A DNA stretch of 64,000 bases from Segatella albensis DSM 11370 = JCM 12258 (GTDB lineage: Bacteria > Bacteroidota > Bacteroidia > Bacteroidales > Bacteroidaceae), in contig NZ_AUFP01000001.1 of the NCBI RefSeq assembly GCF_000426565.1, positions 124,001-188,000 on the forward strand, read 5' to 3'. Below the pieces are notes generated by a model. The model was not told the DNA's origin and ran no database searches. It saw only the letters and a list, made by a program, of their open reading frames with translations. Position numbers and translations under genes: made by a program. This document shows, one piece after another, positions 16,942 to 25,114 of this stretch (within the stretch, counting starts at the first letter, position 1; every line of letters begins with the position of its first letter).

Positions 16942-18936
16942 TTACTGTTCTGCAGTTTGATCGGCTGTTGTTGGCCAGTAAGGATTCTGGTACAACGGAC
17001 TCTGATCGATACTCTTGTGGTCAGCGGCAGTGAGCAAGAACTGGCGTAATGGTAATGGTTCCAGATAGTGAGCCATTCTCCATGTCAGACCATTGTAATA
17101 ATTGTTGTTGCCCTTGATGACCTCATGAGGACGATAGTATTCACTCAGACTCTTGGCAGAGAGCGTAGCGCTGTTACTTCCGTCGGCAACAGCTCCTGGA
17201 TACCAGTCTTCCATCACGGTATTCCATACATGGATGCCCTCGGTATGAGCAGGATTCTGAATCAGCTGGTCGTAAGAGCGCCAGCGCTGGAGATCCATGC
17301 CACGAAGACCTTCGGCCAGGAGTTCGCAACGACGCTCACGACGGATATTATAGAGCACCTTGTCGGTAAGTTGCTTACCAGCGGTATAAGAACCCCAATC
17401 AAGGGTTTCCTTACTCATATCGGTAGCATCGATAGTGGTCTGTGGATTAACGGCTGCACCGGTGAATCCTGCTCTCTCGCGTACGATCTTCCAGTATTCC
17501 AACACCTTGCCCGAAAGACTATGGGTGAGCATATACTCGGCCTCCATATAGTTGAGCAAAGCCTCCGTAGCGCGGAACTCCACACATACGTTAGAGCTAG
17601 CACCGTTGGCAGTCTGCTCCTTATCAAAGGTCATACCCTTTCGTATTGCATAACCGGTGATATATCCATCCTCAGCATTCGCATTGGTGATGGCAGGAAC
17701 TGGTTCTATCTCTGTATAATGGTCTTCTGAAGATGACATGTTCTTGAAACAGTTGATGTCACCAGGTTTCTTCAGGAATACAGCCAAACGAGGGTCACGA
17801 TTCTGTGTTACCTTGTTTACTGAGGTATCACAATATTCGTAAGCGGAAGCATAGATAGGTTTGCCATCCTTCATCAGATAACCTTCTACCAGACTACGGG
17901 TGAAACCGGTACCGATGTTACCCTTCTCTACGGCAACCTCGACATCATTTCTTACACCCAACGACTTGTTATACTCGCGCCATAACAGAATCTCTGGTTT
18001 ACCGGCATCGCTGGTGGTTCCCCAGAGTTCGAGATAAGGATTGCTCTGTCCTTCCTTCTGAGGTACGATACCATTATTGGTAACCAACAGGTTCTTATAC
18101 TTCTCTGCCACCTTCTCGGCAGCCTCAGCAGACTGGGTAAAGAAGTATTTGGCCTCAGCATCGATAGAGCCCGTAGGATACTGATAGTTGGCATTCTTTG
18201 CGGCACCCGGCCATCCCTTACCATTAGGAACGAAAGGTGTACCGGCAAAGTTGGTGAGCCAAGAGCCTTCGAATAGGGCTACACGACTCTTGAACAACAA
18301 AGCCACGTCATAAGATACACGGGTGTGACGGTTTTCGAAATCTTCCTTCAGGTAGGTTGTTGCCGTATCTAGGTTGTTGATGATGAAACGGGCAACCTCG
18401 TTACAAGGTTGACGCTTGTTGGCTGCCACGAGGATGGCTTCGTTATCAGGAAGGGCCTCGGTAAGGATTGGCAGGTCGCCAAACTTCTTCAACAGATCAA
18501 AGTATGCATAAGCACGGAAGAAATACAGTTCACCGATATACTGGCGAATATTCGTCTCATTGCCACTAATCTGACCGGCAGCATACTTGGTCTTGACCTG
18601 ATTCAACTGATAGTTGATATTACGGATGTTGCCCCAACTCCAGTCACCATTGGTATTACTGGTCTTGTAGAGATTCTTGGTAAACTTACTACTTGGTGTA
18701 CGCGACATCTGATTGTCGGTATTATTATCCGTTGTGTAAGTTCCATAGTCCCAACCACCATGACCGGGAAGGATATCTGTATAAAATTGGTTGGCAACAG
18801 CCTGTACTTGATCTTCGCTGGTATAGAATTTCTCCGGAGTAAGATAAGAAGGTGGCTCTTGTTCTAGATAATCAGAACAAGACACAAGTCCGGCAGCCAG
18901 CGTTAATGCGATAATAGGAAATTTATATTTTTTCAT
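16942..18936 (-). CDS. SusD/RagB-like outer-membrane glycan-binding lipoprotein
   Basis: A 664-residue SusD homologue, a surface lipoprotein that caps the SusC transporter and binds glycan. The signal peptide ends in a lipobox, LAAGLVSC, with the lipidated Cys near residue 20. The N-terminal LEQEPPSYLTPEKFYTS and the ARF/TPR-type helices (YFFRAYAYFDLLKKFGDLPIL, RRERRCELLAEGLRGMDLQRW) are typical. The frame extends to 19017, but 18936 gives the proper signal peptide. It follows susC by 13 bases and is followed by a strong terminator. Confidence 0.95.
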   Translation of the reverse strand: MKKYKFPIIALTLAAGLVSCSDYLEQEPPSYLTPEKFYTSEDQVQAVANQFYTDILPGHGGWDYGTYTTDNNTDNQMSRTPSSKFTKNLYKTSNTNGDWSWGNIRNINYQLNQVKTKYAAGQISGNETNIRQYIGELYFFRAYAYFDLLKKFGDLPILTEALPDNEAILVAANKRQPCNEVARFIINNLDTATTYLKEDFENRHTRVSYDVALLFKSRVALFEGSWLTNFAGTPFVPNGKGWPGAAKNANYQYPTGSIDAEAKYFFTQSAEAAEKVAEKYKNLLVTNNGIVPQKEGQSNPYLELWGTTSDAGKPEILLWREYNKSLGVRNDVEVAVEKGNIGTGFTRSLVEGYLMKDGKPIYASAYEYCDTSVNKVTQNRDPRLAVFLKKPGDINCFKNMSSSEDHYTEIEPVPAITNANAEDGYITGYAIRKGMTFDKEQTANGASSNVCVEFRATEALLNYMEAEYMLTHSLSGKVLEYWKIVRERAGFTGAAVNPQTTIDATDMSKETLDWGSYTAGKQLTDKVLYNIRRERRCELLAEGLRGMDLQRWRSYDQLIQNPAHTEGIHVWNTVMEDWYPGAVADGSNSATLSAKSLSEYYRPHEVIKGNNNYYNGLTWRMAHYLEPLPLRQFLLTAADHKSIDQSPLYQNPYWPTTADQTAEQ

Positions 18937-18949
18937 GGTTGTATCATTT

Positions 18950-21900
18950 TTAGAATGTAACGTTAAGTCCAAAAGAGAATGTTCTTGACAGTGGATAACC
19001 ATTTGTTCTCTCGGCACTGGTACCGATCAGTTCTGGGTCGAACTGCTCAGGCATATCCGTAATGGTGAACAGGTTCTCTGCAGAGAAGAATACGCGCAGA
19101 TTGCTGATGCTCCATTTTGAGGTGATGGCACGAGGAATAGTATAACCAATCTGGAAGTTCTTCAGACGCATATAAGCTGCATTCATCAGATAACGAGTCT
19201 GGCACTTTTCGTTCTTATCACTATACTGTACGCGAGGAAGCCATCCGTTGACATTCTCGCTCATATAACCATTCTGTACAGACCATGTATTGGCATCACG
19301 ATAGTAATCTTGTACGGCGGTGATACCTGTTGCCCACCACTCCCAAGAGTTGGTAGCACCAAACAGATATTCCAGTGAGCCCCAAGAGCCACCCAACCAA
19401 CTGTCGCGCTTCATCACGCCCTGGAAGAATGCTCTAAGGTCGAAACCTTTCCAACTTGCGTTCAAGTCGAGACCGAAGAGGAAGCGAGGTGTTGAGTTAC
19501 CGATAACCTTCAAATCGCCATGGTCTTCGATTGTGTTGGCGCCATTGGTGATCTTCTTGTCGCCATTCAGGTCGGCATACATGATATCACCGGCAGCCCA
19601 GTTGCTACCGAGAGAACTCTGGTCGGCAGTAGCAAGATGCTTCTGCATCTCTTCGTCGCTCTTAGCAATACCGATGGTTTCATAACCCCAGATTTCATTC
19701 AGGTATCTGCCCTCGATATAGTTATCCAGTGAACCTGTTGGGTTATTAGGATAACGGGTAATCTTGGTACGAGCATCAGAAAGGTTGAAGGTAGCACCAT
19801 AATGGAGACCATTATGTAAGGTGTCGTTCCATCCAATCTGAAGTTCCCAACCGGTAGTGCGAAGGTCGGTGTTGTTGGTAACAGGAACTGAGGTACCAAG
19901 GAGAGCAGGAAGTTCAGGAGCCTTACCCACCATGTTCTTGGTGTTACGTACATAAGCATCGATGCTACCAGTAAGTCGGTTACCAAATAATCCGAAATCG
20001 ATACCTACATTGTAACTCTCTACGGTCTCCCATGTCAACAGGGCAGAGACGAGACTTGGCGCACTGGTGACATTTGTCTTCTCGCCATTCTGCAACCATG
20101 TACCGGCTACTGAGTTATAGGCAATAGTCTGATAAGTTTGATACCAGTTGTTGATATTCTGGTTACCCAGAGAACCGTAAGAGAGACGGAGTTTCAAGTT
20201 GTCGAGCCACTTGATATCTGCATTCTTCATGAAACTCTCTTCGGTGATTCTCCAACCGAGTGATACAGAAGGGAATGCTTTCCACATACGGTCACGACGG
20301 AATCGTGAAGTACCATCATAACGCAAGTTGGCCTCAAGGAGATAACGCTCCATATAGTTATAGTTGATACGACCGAAGAAACCGGCTGTCTGCCATTGGT
20401 TGCGGGCACCGTTCACAGAAGGTACTACGGCAGTGCCATTATAGGCAAGTCCGTTTGTCAAGTCAACTTCTGGCTTTGATGGGTCGAGGATACCATCACG
20501 CTGCAAACCGAACTCAAGACGTTTCAACTGTTCTGTCTGGAAACCGCCCATCACATGGAAGTTATGCTTCTTGTTAAGATTCCAACTATATTCCGTATAG
20601 GCTTGGAAGTTCAGATAATTATCCTTGAATTCGTCTTCGTGGACGTTTGAACCTTGATTATAGATTACGGCATCACCTGCCACATTATGGTTGTAAGTAC
20701 GCTGACTGTCCCAATGACGTGTACGGTTATCTACCTTATAGTTGAATTCTACATGGGTAACCCAGTTCTTGATCGGTTCGAAAACGAATCCTAACTGATG
20801 ATTCAACAAATCGCGCTCTGTCGTGTCCTCACCACCTGTAGCAAGTCCGAGAGCTGGAGATGGTGAACTATAGAGATAGCCGTTACGATCGTAAAGAGGA
20901 AGCATTGGCCATCCTTGACGAGCCATATCACTATACAGACTACCCGTCATGGCAGAAGGACGCTTATAGTTGGTACGAGTATAGCGCATCGCATAGTTCA
21001 TGCGAGCCCATTTAGACAACTGTGCACTAAACTTGGCTGTTCCGTTGTAACGCTTATAGCCATCGGAACCCATATTCATGAAACCACCCTTGTCGAGATA
21101 GTTGAATGATGCATAGTAGTTCATCTTATCACTACCACCATTCACACTGGCGTTATGTTCCATAGAGAAGGCTGTGCCTTTATAGACAACATCATACCAG
21201 TCGACATCGTCGATACCATAGCCATAACCGTCTGCCCATGTGGTACCATTCTCTGTAGGGATAGCATAAAGCAAGGTACCGTCAGCAGCCTGACGAACAC
21301 CAGGACTATATGGAGTGGCATTGTGATAAGCTACGATCTGCTTCATTCTGTCTTCACCGAAGAACACACTTTGTCCACTATTTGTCTTGGCATCATTCAC
21401 CCAAGCGGCATAGTCGACAGAGTTCATCATGTGTTTGCCACGAATCAAATTACTAAACTGGAAACTGTTGTTATAGTTTACCGTAACCTTACCTTCTTTA
21501 CTACCATTCTTCGTGGTAATCAGGATGACACCGAACGGTGCGCGAGATCCATAGATAGAAGAGGCTGCAGCATCCTTCAATACAGAAATGCTCTCGATAT
21601 CCTGTGGGTTCACGGTATTGATATCGCCCTCCATACCGTCTATCAGGATAAGAGGTGATCCACTGGAACCTTCGCCAATGGTGGCTGTACCACGGACATT
21701 GATAGATGGATTCGACTCCAAGCTACCACTTGTAGAAGAAATCTGCAATCCCGGAACGACACCTTGCAGAGCTTGTGCAGCACTCTGCACCGGACGCTGG
21801 GCAAGTTCTTCACCGTCTACAACGGCCACAGAACCGGTAAGGTTCACCTTCTTCTGTGTACCGAAACCTACGACAACGACCTCGTTCAAGGCCTTGCTAT

Positions 21901-22246
21901 CTTCTACCATCGTAATGTTAATAGGTCCACGACCGACCTTGACTTCTTGGTTCTTGAATCCGATGTAAGAAATCTCAAGTATTGCACCCGGTTGGGCCTC
22001 AAGAGAGAACTTACCATCCAAATCGGTGATAGCACCGGCAGAGGTTGAACCTTTCACCTTAACGGTGGCACCAATGATTGGTTCACCTGTAGGGTCAACG
22101 ACATGTCCTTTAACAACATTCGATTGTTGTGTGATCTGTGCAGCTGAAGCTTGTATCACTCCAAGTGGAGATAATGAACACCCAACTGTCAATGCCAAAA
22201 GCATCATCGTGCGTTTTGACGTCATCATAAGATAATCGTGTTTCAT
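18950..22246 (-). CDS. SusC/RagA-family TonB-dependent outer-membrane transporter
   Basis: A 1098-residue outer-membrane glycan importer energised by TonB. The order is a signal peptide (to about residue 36, ending ASAAQ), a carboxypeptidase-regulatory-like domain (VVKGHVVDPTGEPIIGATV and following, about 45-120), the plug domain with VVVVGFGTQKKVNLTG and GSRAPFGVILITTK, and a 22-strand barrel that ends in Phe (FSFGLNVTF). It forms the SusCD pair with the next gene and is preceded by the GH43 gene 49 bases upstream in the same operon. Another possible start is the Met-Met pair at residues 7-8. Confidence 0.96.
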   Translation of the reverse strand: MKHDYLMMTSKRTMMLLALTVGCSLSPLGVIQASAAQITQQSNVVKGHVVDPTGEPIIGATVKVKGSTSAGAITDLDGKFSLEAQPGAILEISYIGFKNQEVKVGRGPINITMVEDSKALNEVVVVGFGTQKKVNLTGSVAVVDGEELAQRPVQSAAQALQGVVPGLQISSTSGSLESNPSINVRGTATIGEGSSGSPLILIDGMEGDINTVNPQDIESISVLKDAAASSIYGSRAPFGVILITTKNGSKEGKVTVNYNNSFQFSNLIRGKHMMNSVDYAAWVNDAKTNSGQSVFFGEDRMKQIVAYHNATPYSPGVRQAADGTLLYAIPTENGTTWADGYGYGIDDVDWYDVVYKGTAFSMEHNASVNGGSDKMNYYASFNYLDKGGFMNMGSDGYKRYNGTAKFSAQLSKWARMNYAMRYTRTNYKRPSAMTGSLYSDMARQGWPMLPLYDRNGYLYSSPSPALGLATGGEDTTERDLLNHQLGFVFEPIKNWVTHVEFNYKVDNRTRHWDSQRTYNHNVAGDAVIYNQGSNVHEDEFKDNYLNFQAYTEYSWNLNKKHNFHVMGGFQTEQLKRLEFGLQRDGILDPSKPEVDLTNGLAYNGTAVVPSVNGARNQWQTAGFFGRINYNYMERYLLEANLRYDGTSRFRRDRMWKAFPSVSLGWRITEESFMKNADIKWLDNLKLRLSYGSLGNQNINNWYQTYQTIAYNSVAGTWLQNGEKTNVTSAPSLVSALLTWETVESYNVGIDFGLFGNRLTGSIDAYVRNTKNMVGKAPELPALLGTSVPVTNNTDLRTTGWELQIGWNDTLHNGLHYGATFNLSDARTKITRYPNNPTGSLDNYIEGRYLNEIWGYETIGIAKSDEEMQKHLATADQSSLGSNWAAGDIMYADLNGDKKITNGANTIEDHGDLKVIGNSTPRFLFGLDLNASWKGFDLRAFFQGVMKRDSWLGGSWGSLEYLFGATNSWEWWATGITAVQDYYRDANTWSVQNGYMSENVNGWLPRVQYSDKNEKCQTRYLMNAAYMRLKNFQIGYTIPRAITSKWSISNLRVFFSAENLFTITDMPEQFDPELIGTSAERTNGYPLSRTFSFGLNVTF

Positions 22247-22295
22247 TAATTAAAAAATTAGGTTAAATAGATATATTATTAATTTAAGTGATTAA

Positions 22296-23414
22296 TCATT
22301 TCTTCAGTTTCCAACTATCTTTCCATTCGATAACAGGAACATCATCAACGAACTGAATAGGCAGCCACAGATATCTGGAATCATCCGGATGTGATGGGCG
22401 CCATTCGTCGGCCATGAAGATATAGGTGTGCTTTTTAGGTAGAGGGAGTATATAGGTACTCTGTCCGTTGAATGTTTTCTTGGCATTCTCACCGACACAA
22501 GGTGATGGATGTTGTTTCCATGGTCCCCAGATACTATTGCTCGAGAACATACGCGCTTCATTGGGAGCCCACCCTGTACAGCCACTGGTTATCATCCAGT
22601 ATTTTCCGTTGTGCTTCATAATGGCAGGTGCTTCATTCTGTCCTCCTGCTGCCACGCGTACATATTTTCCTGTATGTGAGGTGTAATCATCGGAGAGTTC
22701 TGCGATATGCAGGGTCATATTTTCCTCGGATGAGAAGATATGGTAGGCTTTGCCGTCATCATCGACAAAGAGTGTCATATCACGGGCCATCTGTCCTCCT
22801 GCTAGGTCACGCTTTAGGAAAAGTCCTTTCTTCACGGCCTCATTCCATTCCGGTGTCCACCATTCTTTATATTTGTCAGCATCAAGACGGTTCAGTTCTG
22901 CGATCTGTTCTGCCGTCATATCCATAGGATATTTCCCGGCATTCACACGCGAAGAACGGAGAAAGCGGTAAGGACCGGTGACGCGATCGCTCACAGCAAC
23001 ACCTGCACGAGCAGCTCCATACCCTTGACCTTTGAGTTCCAGATGAAACCACATGACAAACTTGTGGGTTTTACGATTGTAGATGACTTTGGGGCGCTCC
23101 AAGATGCAACCTTTCTCGATATCATTGCCTGGTTCATCAGAAACCGACAAGGCAACGCCTTCATACTTCCAATCTTTCAGATTCTTCGAAGAATAACAAT
23201 TTACACCAACTAACGCCGCTGTTGTCTTGGCGTCTTTGTCTTCTCCAAACCAATAATAACGGTTACCGTACTTGATAATACCTCCACCATGTGCATTGAT
23301 GTGCTTTCCAAAATTATCGGGCCATAACTTTCCCGGATGAAATTCCTGCCCATATATTAATATGGTGGAAAGAAACATAAACATGGTTGTTAGACTTCTT
23401 AGGTTGTAGTGCAT
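22296..23414 (-). CDS. GH43 family glycosidase, subfamily 24-like (exo-beta-1,3-galactanase candidate)
   Basis: A 372-residue secreted five-bladed propeller enzyme with a signal peptide ending at IYGQ (about residue 23). The blocks INAHGGGIIKYGNRYYWFGE (39-58), ARDMTLFVDDDGKAYHIFSSEENMTLHIAEL (210-240, given here only as a landmark range) and EAPAIMKHNGKYWMITSG are those of GH43 subfamily 24. Members act on beta-1,3-galactan backbones of arabinogalactans. The usual catalytic-base Asp in the first blade is absent, as expected for this subfamily. It is the first gene of the GH43-susC-susD operon, with a good promoter at 23439-23470. Confidence 0.85.
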   Translation of the reverse strand: MHYNLRSLTTMFMFLSTILIYGQEFHPGKLWPDNFGKHINAHGGGIIKYGNRYYWFGEDKDAKTTAALVGVNCYSSKNLKDWKYEGVALSVSDEPGNDIEKGCILERPKVIYNRKTHKFVMWFHLELKGQGYGAARAGVAVSDRVTGPYRFLRSSRVNAGKYPMDMTAEQIAELNRLDADKYKEWWTPEWNEAVKKGLFLKRDLAGGQMARDMTLFVDDDGKAYHIFSSEENMTLHIAELSDDYTSHTGKYVRVAAGGQNEAPAIMKHNGKYWMITSGCTGWAPNEARMFSSNSIWGPWKQHPSPCVGENAKKTFNGQSTYILPLPKKHTYIFMADEWRPSHPDDSRYLWLPIQFVDDVPVIEWKDSWKLKK

Positions 23415-23438
23415 TTTCTAGGTTATCTATTTTTGACA

Positions 23439-23470
23439 CAAATATAGATATTTTATCATTAATGACCAAA
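23439..23470 (-). promoter_or_regulatory. promoter of the GH43-susC-susD operon
   Basis: Minus strand TTTG (23467-23470), a spacer of exactly 20 bases, and TATATTTG (23439-23446). The transcript would have a leader of about 20 bases. No ECF sigma, anti-sigma or hybrid two-component regulator gene is nearby, so control is unknown. Confidence 0.85.
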
Positions 23471-23496
23471 AGAAAAAGAGAAAAAAGATAGATATA

Positions 23497-23528
23497 TTTG
23501 ATTATTCGGCATATTATACGTAATTTTG
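23497..23528 (+). promoter_or_regulatory. promoter of the YqiA-like gene
   Basis: TTTG (23497-23500), 20-base spacer, TAATTTTG (23521-23528). It is divergent from the GH43 promoter, and the two -33 elements are 26 bases apart. Confidence 0.85.
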
Positions 23529-23549
23529 CCATAAATAAGATTTGCACAA

Positions 23550-24539
23550 ATGGAAAATCCATATATCAAACAATATCCCGATCTGATGTCGGGGAAAAAA
23601 GTAATGTATGTTCATGGTTTCATGTCCTCTGCACAAAGTGGAACGGTGAAACTTTTACAGGAATTGATGCCGCAGGCTGATATCATCGCCGAGGATATTC
23701 CCCTGCATCCGGAAGAGGCTCTGACGATGCTTAGAGAACTTGCTGACAGGGAGAAACCGGATTTGATCATCGGTTCTTCTATGGGTGGTATGTTCACGGA
23801 GATGCTATATGGATATGATCGCATCCTCGTGAACCCGGCCTTTAAGATGGGTGACACGATGAGTAGTATGACGGGGAAACAGCAGTTTCAGAATCCACGA
23901 AAGGATGGCGTACAAGACTTCATGGTGACGAAAGGTCTGATCAAGGAATATGCTGAGATATGCTCTCATTGTTTCGAGGGCTGTGAAGACGAGGACAAGG
24001 GTAGGATCTTCGGTCTCTTCGGTGACAAGGACCCTGTCGTACATACCTTCGACTTATTCCGTGAACATTATCCTCAGGCCATCTATTTCCATGGCGAGCA
24101 TCGCCTCATCGACAAGGTGGCTCATCATTATCTGATTCCTGTCATCCGTTGGATTGATGACCGACAGAACGGGAAGGAGCGTCCTGTCGTCTATATTGAC
24201 TATTCTACGCTGCACGATAGTTATGACAATCCTACATCAAGTATGCACAAGGCTTATGAGATGCTGATTGAAAACTATCAGGTGTATATCGTTGCCGATG
24301 CTCCTACCAACGACCATGAGTATCTTACGAAGGTACAGACATGGGTGGAGGAATATCTTAGTGCTCCGGCATGGAACCATGTGATCTTTACCAAACAGAA
24401 AAATCTGCTCTATGGCGATTATTTCATCGATACCACACCTGATGAGAATTTCATGGGAACGACTATCGCCTTCGGCAGCAACGAGTTCAAAACTTGGGAG
24501 GAGATCATCACGTTCTTTGAACGACTGGGTGGACAATAA
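23550..24539 (+). CDS. YqiA/YcfP-like alpha/beta hydrolase fused to a HAD-like domain
   Basis: A 329-residue cytoplasmic protein in two parts. Residues 1-205 are a YqiA-type esterase: VMYVHGFMSSAQSG near the N-terminus, nucleophile elbow GSSMGG with Ser77, Asp in LFGDKDPVV and His in DKVAHHYL. Residues 210-329 look like a 5'-nucleotidase-like HAD domain (VVYIDYSTLHDSYDN, YEMLIENYQVYIVADAP, WNHVIFTKQKNLLYGDYFIDTTP). The second Asp of the HAD DxD motif seems replaced (IDYS), so this half may not hydrolyse phosphate. The substrate is unknown. Confidence 0.82.
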   Translation: MENPYIKQYPDLMSGKKVMYVHGFMSSAQSGTVKLLQELMPQADIIAEDIPLHPEEALTMLRELADREKPDLIIGSSMGGMFTEMLYGYDRILVNPAFKMGDTMSSMTGKQQFQNPRKDGVQDFMVTKGLIKEYAEICSHCFEGCEDEDKGRIFGLFGDKDPVVHTFDLFREHYPQAIYFHGEHRLIDKVAHHYLIPVIRWIDDRQNGKERPVVYIDYSTLHDSYDNPTSSMHKAYEMLIENYQVYIVADAPTNDHEYLTKVQTWVEEYLSAPAWNHVIFTKQKNLLYGDYFIDTTPDENFMGTTIAFGSNEFKTWEEIITFFERLGGQ

Positions 24540-24550
24540 CCCTTTATCAT

Positions 24551-24580
24551 AAAAAAGACGGAATATCAATATTCCGTCTT
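24551..24580 (-). terminator. intrinsic terminator overlapping the guaD stop codon
   Basis: On the minus strand AAGACGGAATAT and ATATTCCGTCTT form a 12-bp stem with a 2-base loop, followed by TTTT. One arm encodes the last codons of guaD, and the stop codon lies in the loop and second arm. It also sits after the convergent gene's stop at 24539. Confidence 0.88.
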
Positions 24581-25033
24581 ATCTGTTTTCTGCATCCATG
24601 CTTCGAAAGCTTTAATGGCTTCGGCACGCATGAAAATTTCCATTGGTTTATGACGATCTACCGGTTTTAGAGCAATCTCCTGATAGATGAAATCATCATC
24701 AAATCCTATCTTTGCAGCATCTTTACGATCGTTAGCATAATAGATCTTGTCGAGATGTGCCCAATAGATTGCTCCCAGACACATCGGACACGGTTCACAA
24801 CTCGTATAGATGTCACAACCAGCCAAATCGAAAGAGCCCAACTTCTTAGTAGCCTTACGGATGGCATTCACCTCTGCATGGGCAGTAGGATCGTTGTCAA
24901 TGGTAACACTATTAGAAGCCTCGGCTATAATCTCGCCATCCTTGACGATGACAGCGCCAAAAGGACCTCCGCCATTCTTGACGCTATTAATAGAGAGGTC
25001 GATAGCTCTCTGCATAAAATCCTTTTTTTCCAT
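24566..25033 (-). CDS. guaD: guanine deaminase (cytidine-deaminase fold)
   Basis: A 155-residue zinc deaminase that closely follows the B. subtilis GuaD pattern: GGPFGAVIVKDGEIIAE, then NDPTAHAEVNAIRKA with zinc ligand His52 and catalytic Glu54, and TSCEPCPMCLGAIYWA with zinc ligands Cys82 and Cys85, and a C-terminus ending in Glu-Tyr. The reaction is guanine to xanthine in purine salvage. The frame extends to 25258, but a promoter box at 25059-25066 and the family N-terminus place the start at 25033. Confidence 0.93.
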   Translation of the reverse strand: MEKKDFMQRAIDLSINSVKNGGGPFGAVIVKDGEIIAEASNSVTIDNDPTAHAEVNAIRKATKKLGSFDLAGCDIYTSCEPCPMCLGAIYWAHLDKIYYANDRKDAAKIGFDDDFIYQEIALKPVDRHKPMEIFMRAEAIKAFEAWMQKTDKTEY

Positions 25034-25058
25034 AGGCTTTGTTTTTATGAATAGCAAG

Positions 25059-25066
25059 CAAAGGTA
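25059..25066 (-). promoter_or_regulatory. -7 box of guaD
   Basis: Minus strand TACCTTTG followed by C, about 25 bases before the ATG. Confidence 0.75.
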
Positions 25067-25099
25067 CAAAAAAAATGAATTAGAACAAAATTTTTTCCG

Positions 25100-25107
25100 T
25101 ATCTTTG
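25100..25107 (+). promoter_or_regulatory. -7 box of the Dna2-like gene
   Basis: TATCTTTG followed by CAATAAT and the ATG at 25115. The predicted transcription start is at or next to the start codon, so the mRNA may be leaderless. Confidence 0.7.
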
Positions 25108-25114
25108 CAATAAT

